NCBI GenBank assembly: GCA_025061245.1
Contig: JANZKD010000217.1
Span: 1 to 6,094 of the forward strand
DNA: 6,094 bases
Direction of reading: 5' to 3'
Origin: Candidatus Culexmicrobium profundum
GTDB taxonomy: Archaea > Thermoproteota > Methanomethylicia > Culexarchaeales > Culexmicrobiaceae
Numbering within the stretch: the first letter of the stretch is position 1; each line of letters starts with the position of its first letter. Below, one piece after another: positions 5,161 to 6,094 of the stretch. The position numbers and the translations under genes are program-made. The notes below the pieces were generated by a model. That model did not search any database and was not told the DNA's origin. It saw only the letters and a list, made by a program, of their open reading frames with translations.

Positions 5161-5979
5161 TTAGATCTTCACTTCTTCCCATAGTTTCTTGACTTTATTT
5201 TTACTCAATATTAGGTAGTCTCTATCTCTTGAAAAGACTTCTAATGTCATTGTGTCATCGTATTTTACTTCCTTTAATGCTTTGAATATGCTTTTGAAAT
5301 CTATTTTTCCTGCTCCAATTGGTAGGTGAAGGTCCCATCCTGCCTTCATTGTTCCTCCAACGTTATCCGATATGTGTACATGTTTTAGTAGTCCTCGGCT
5401 TCCGAAGTGCTTTATGAATTCAACTGATCTATTTGTGCGGGTATCTAGATTTGCATGACCTATGTCTAGATGGAAATAGCTCATTGTTTTAGCAATTATT
5501 TCTTCATATTCCTCTAGGCTGAGAAGTTTTCCTCCATCTAAATTTTCAATTACAATTATCATTCCATATTCGTTGGCTTTATTTACAATCTTTTTTATTG
5601 AGTCAATGGTCCAGCCAACTATCTTCTCCCTATATTTCCTTTTATGCATTCTTGGGAAGGCTGGAAGTGGATGAATTGTTGTTTTTGAAACTTCTATTTT
5701 CCCTAGTACCTCGATAATTTTTAATGCTTCTTTTAAAAAGGCTTTTCTAACACTTTCATAGGGGTGGCCTAATTCTAAATACCATGGTGTGTGTCCTACA
5801 ACTCCTAAATTATAGGACGATAAAGCATCCAATATTTCCTTCTTTTTCTCAATTAGTATTTCAGGTGTTGCTTCAGGTTTTTCTAGAGTTAAATCTATAT
5901 AGTCAAATTTATTTTCTCCAAAAAGTTTTATTTCATCTATTAAATTATTGTAGGGATTGTTCATTGCTCCATATCTCAT
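5161..5979 (-). CDS. Sugar-phosphate isomerase/epimerase-like TIM-barrel protein (xylose isomerase/AP endonuclease 2 fold)
   Basis: A 272-residue protein of the xylose-isomerase-like TIM-barrel superfamily (PF01261), which includes sugar and sugar-acid isomerases, epimerases and endonuclease IV. The strand-end residues that bind the metal are visible in order: GHTPW (H63), TTIHPLP (H103), VIENLDG (E145), FHLDIGHAN (D172, H175), KHVHISDN (H200, H202), DLHLPIGAGKIDF (H218) and MTLEVFS (E247). The N-terminus has the usual first strand (FDYIDLTLE, 25-33). Length is typical of the family. HISDNxGG...DLHLPIGxGKIDF points to a small-sugar isomerase/epimerase more than to a DNA repair enzyme, whose conserved set would differ; the substrate stays unknown. 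The start at 5979 is supported by GTGAGGG seven bases upstream. It is the first gene of an operon with thioredoxin and lies divergent to the gene at the right edge. Confidence 0.85.
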   Translation of the reverse strand: MRYGAMNNPYNNLIDEIKLFGENKFDYIDLTLEKPEATPEILIEKKKEILDALSSYNLGVVGHTPWYLELGHPYESVRKAFLKEALKIIEVLGKIEVSKTTIHPLPAFPRMHKRKYREKIVGWTIDSIKKIVNKANEYGMIIVIENLDGGKLLSLEEYEEIIAKTMSYFHLDIGHANLDTRTNRSVEFIKHFGSRGLLKHVHISDNVGGTMKAGWDLHLPIGAGKIDFKSIFKALKEVKYDDTMTLEVFSRDRDYLILSKNKVKKLWEEVKI

Positions 5980-6040
5980 TTTTTTCCCTCACATTTAACG
6001 TTATCTTTATAATGTACTAATCCTTAAATTTTGCTACTCT
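5980..6040. promoter_or_regulatory. Compact divergent promoter between the isomerase operon and the right-edge gene
   Basis: The 61-base gap contains two TATA-like elements. TTTATAAT (6006-6013) lies about 32 bases before the rightward ATG 6041, giving a nearly leaderless mRNA. AAAATTTAAGG on the minus strand (complement of 6021-6031) would place the leftward start near 6000, leaving room for the GTGAGGG ribosome site (complement of 5986-5992). The central TTATAA is palindromic and could also serve leftwards. Confidence 0.45.
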
Positions 6041-6094
6041 ATGTTAGTGGAAAAACTTAAAGCTTTACCTTTGGAAAGGTATTTCGAGGTGAAC
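6041..6094 (+). CDS. Start of an unidentified gene (partial, 18 codons)
   Basis: From ATG 6041 the frame stays open to the window edge and encodes MLVEKLKALPLERYFEVN. The divergent arrangement, the TATA-like box about 32 bases upstream and the absence of a ribosome-binding motif fit a leaderless archaeal gene. LERYFEVN resembles the opening of some archaeal aminotransferases, but eighteen residues are too few to name a family. Confidence 0.5.
   Translation, partial: MLVEKLKALPLERYFEVN

Noticed and set aside
5141..5182. A 14-codon extension of the thioredoxin into the isomerase gene
   Set aside because: ATG 5140 has an ideally placed GGAGG motif within the intergenic gap, whereas ATG 5182 would start inside the upstream coding sequence without one.
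5784..6020. A 78-codon plus-strand frame at the isomerase 5' end
   Set aside because: It is antisense to the conserved first strands of the TIM barrel, hydrophobic by composition, and runs through the divergent promoter.
1..6094. A defence island, prophage or transposon
   Set aside because: All genes have housekeeping or membrane-type assignments with uniform base composition; no transposase, integrase, inverted ends, tRNA or nuclease-helicase pair is visible.

Overview
This 6.1 kb window looks like ordinary chromosome from a thermophilic archaeon, most likely in the Thermoproteota/TACK group. The DNA is A+T-rich and arginine is mostly AGA/AGG, with frequent ATA isoleucine. TATA-like boxes lie about 25-35 bases before several starts, and some starts are leaderless or use TTG. 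There is also an adenosine-specific kinase of the PAE2307 type, a family known mainly from hyperthermophilic archaea. The placement is inferred from these traits; no marker gene for an exact lineage is present. I see no RNA gene, insertion sequence or CRISPR array.

Layout from left to right: (1) a leftward ABC-2 transporter pair, 1-1562, with an ATPase cut by the window edge and a six-helix permease; (2) a divergent 45-base promoter region, then a rightward pair, 1608-2746, of a slipin/stomatin-type SPFH protein and a 64-residue two-helix membrane protein started by TTG; (3) a leftward HD-domain phosphohydrolase, 2747-3523, whose stop codon touches that of the small membrane protein; (4) a rightward HIT-family nucleotide hydrolase/transferase, about 3656-4150; (5) a leftward adenosine-specific kinase, 4152-4637, one base from the HIT stop; (6) a leftward operon, 5979 to 4727, of a TIM-barrel sugar-phosphate isomerase/epimerase-like protein and a thioredoxin with an N-terminal extension; (7) the first 18 codons of a rightward gene at the right edge.

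Two functional themes are visible. The left half is membrane biology: an export-type ABC transporter diverging from an SPFH scaffold pair. The middle holds three proteins likely to act on nucleotides or phosphorylated metabolites (HD, HIT, adenosine-specific kinase), although opposite strands and separate promoters argue against a single regulated pathway.

The most notable observation is that the ABC ATPase keeps Walker A and the Q-loop but has lost the canonical signature, the Walker B catalytic glutamate and the switch histidine in an otherwise intact reading frame. The second is that the slipin is paired with a small two-helix protein and not with the usual NfeD protease or OB-fold partner. 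I do not see a clearly new multi-gene system; these two are the best candidates for follow-up.
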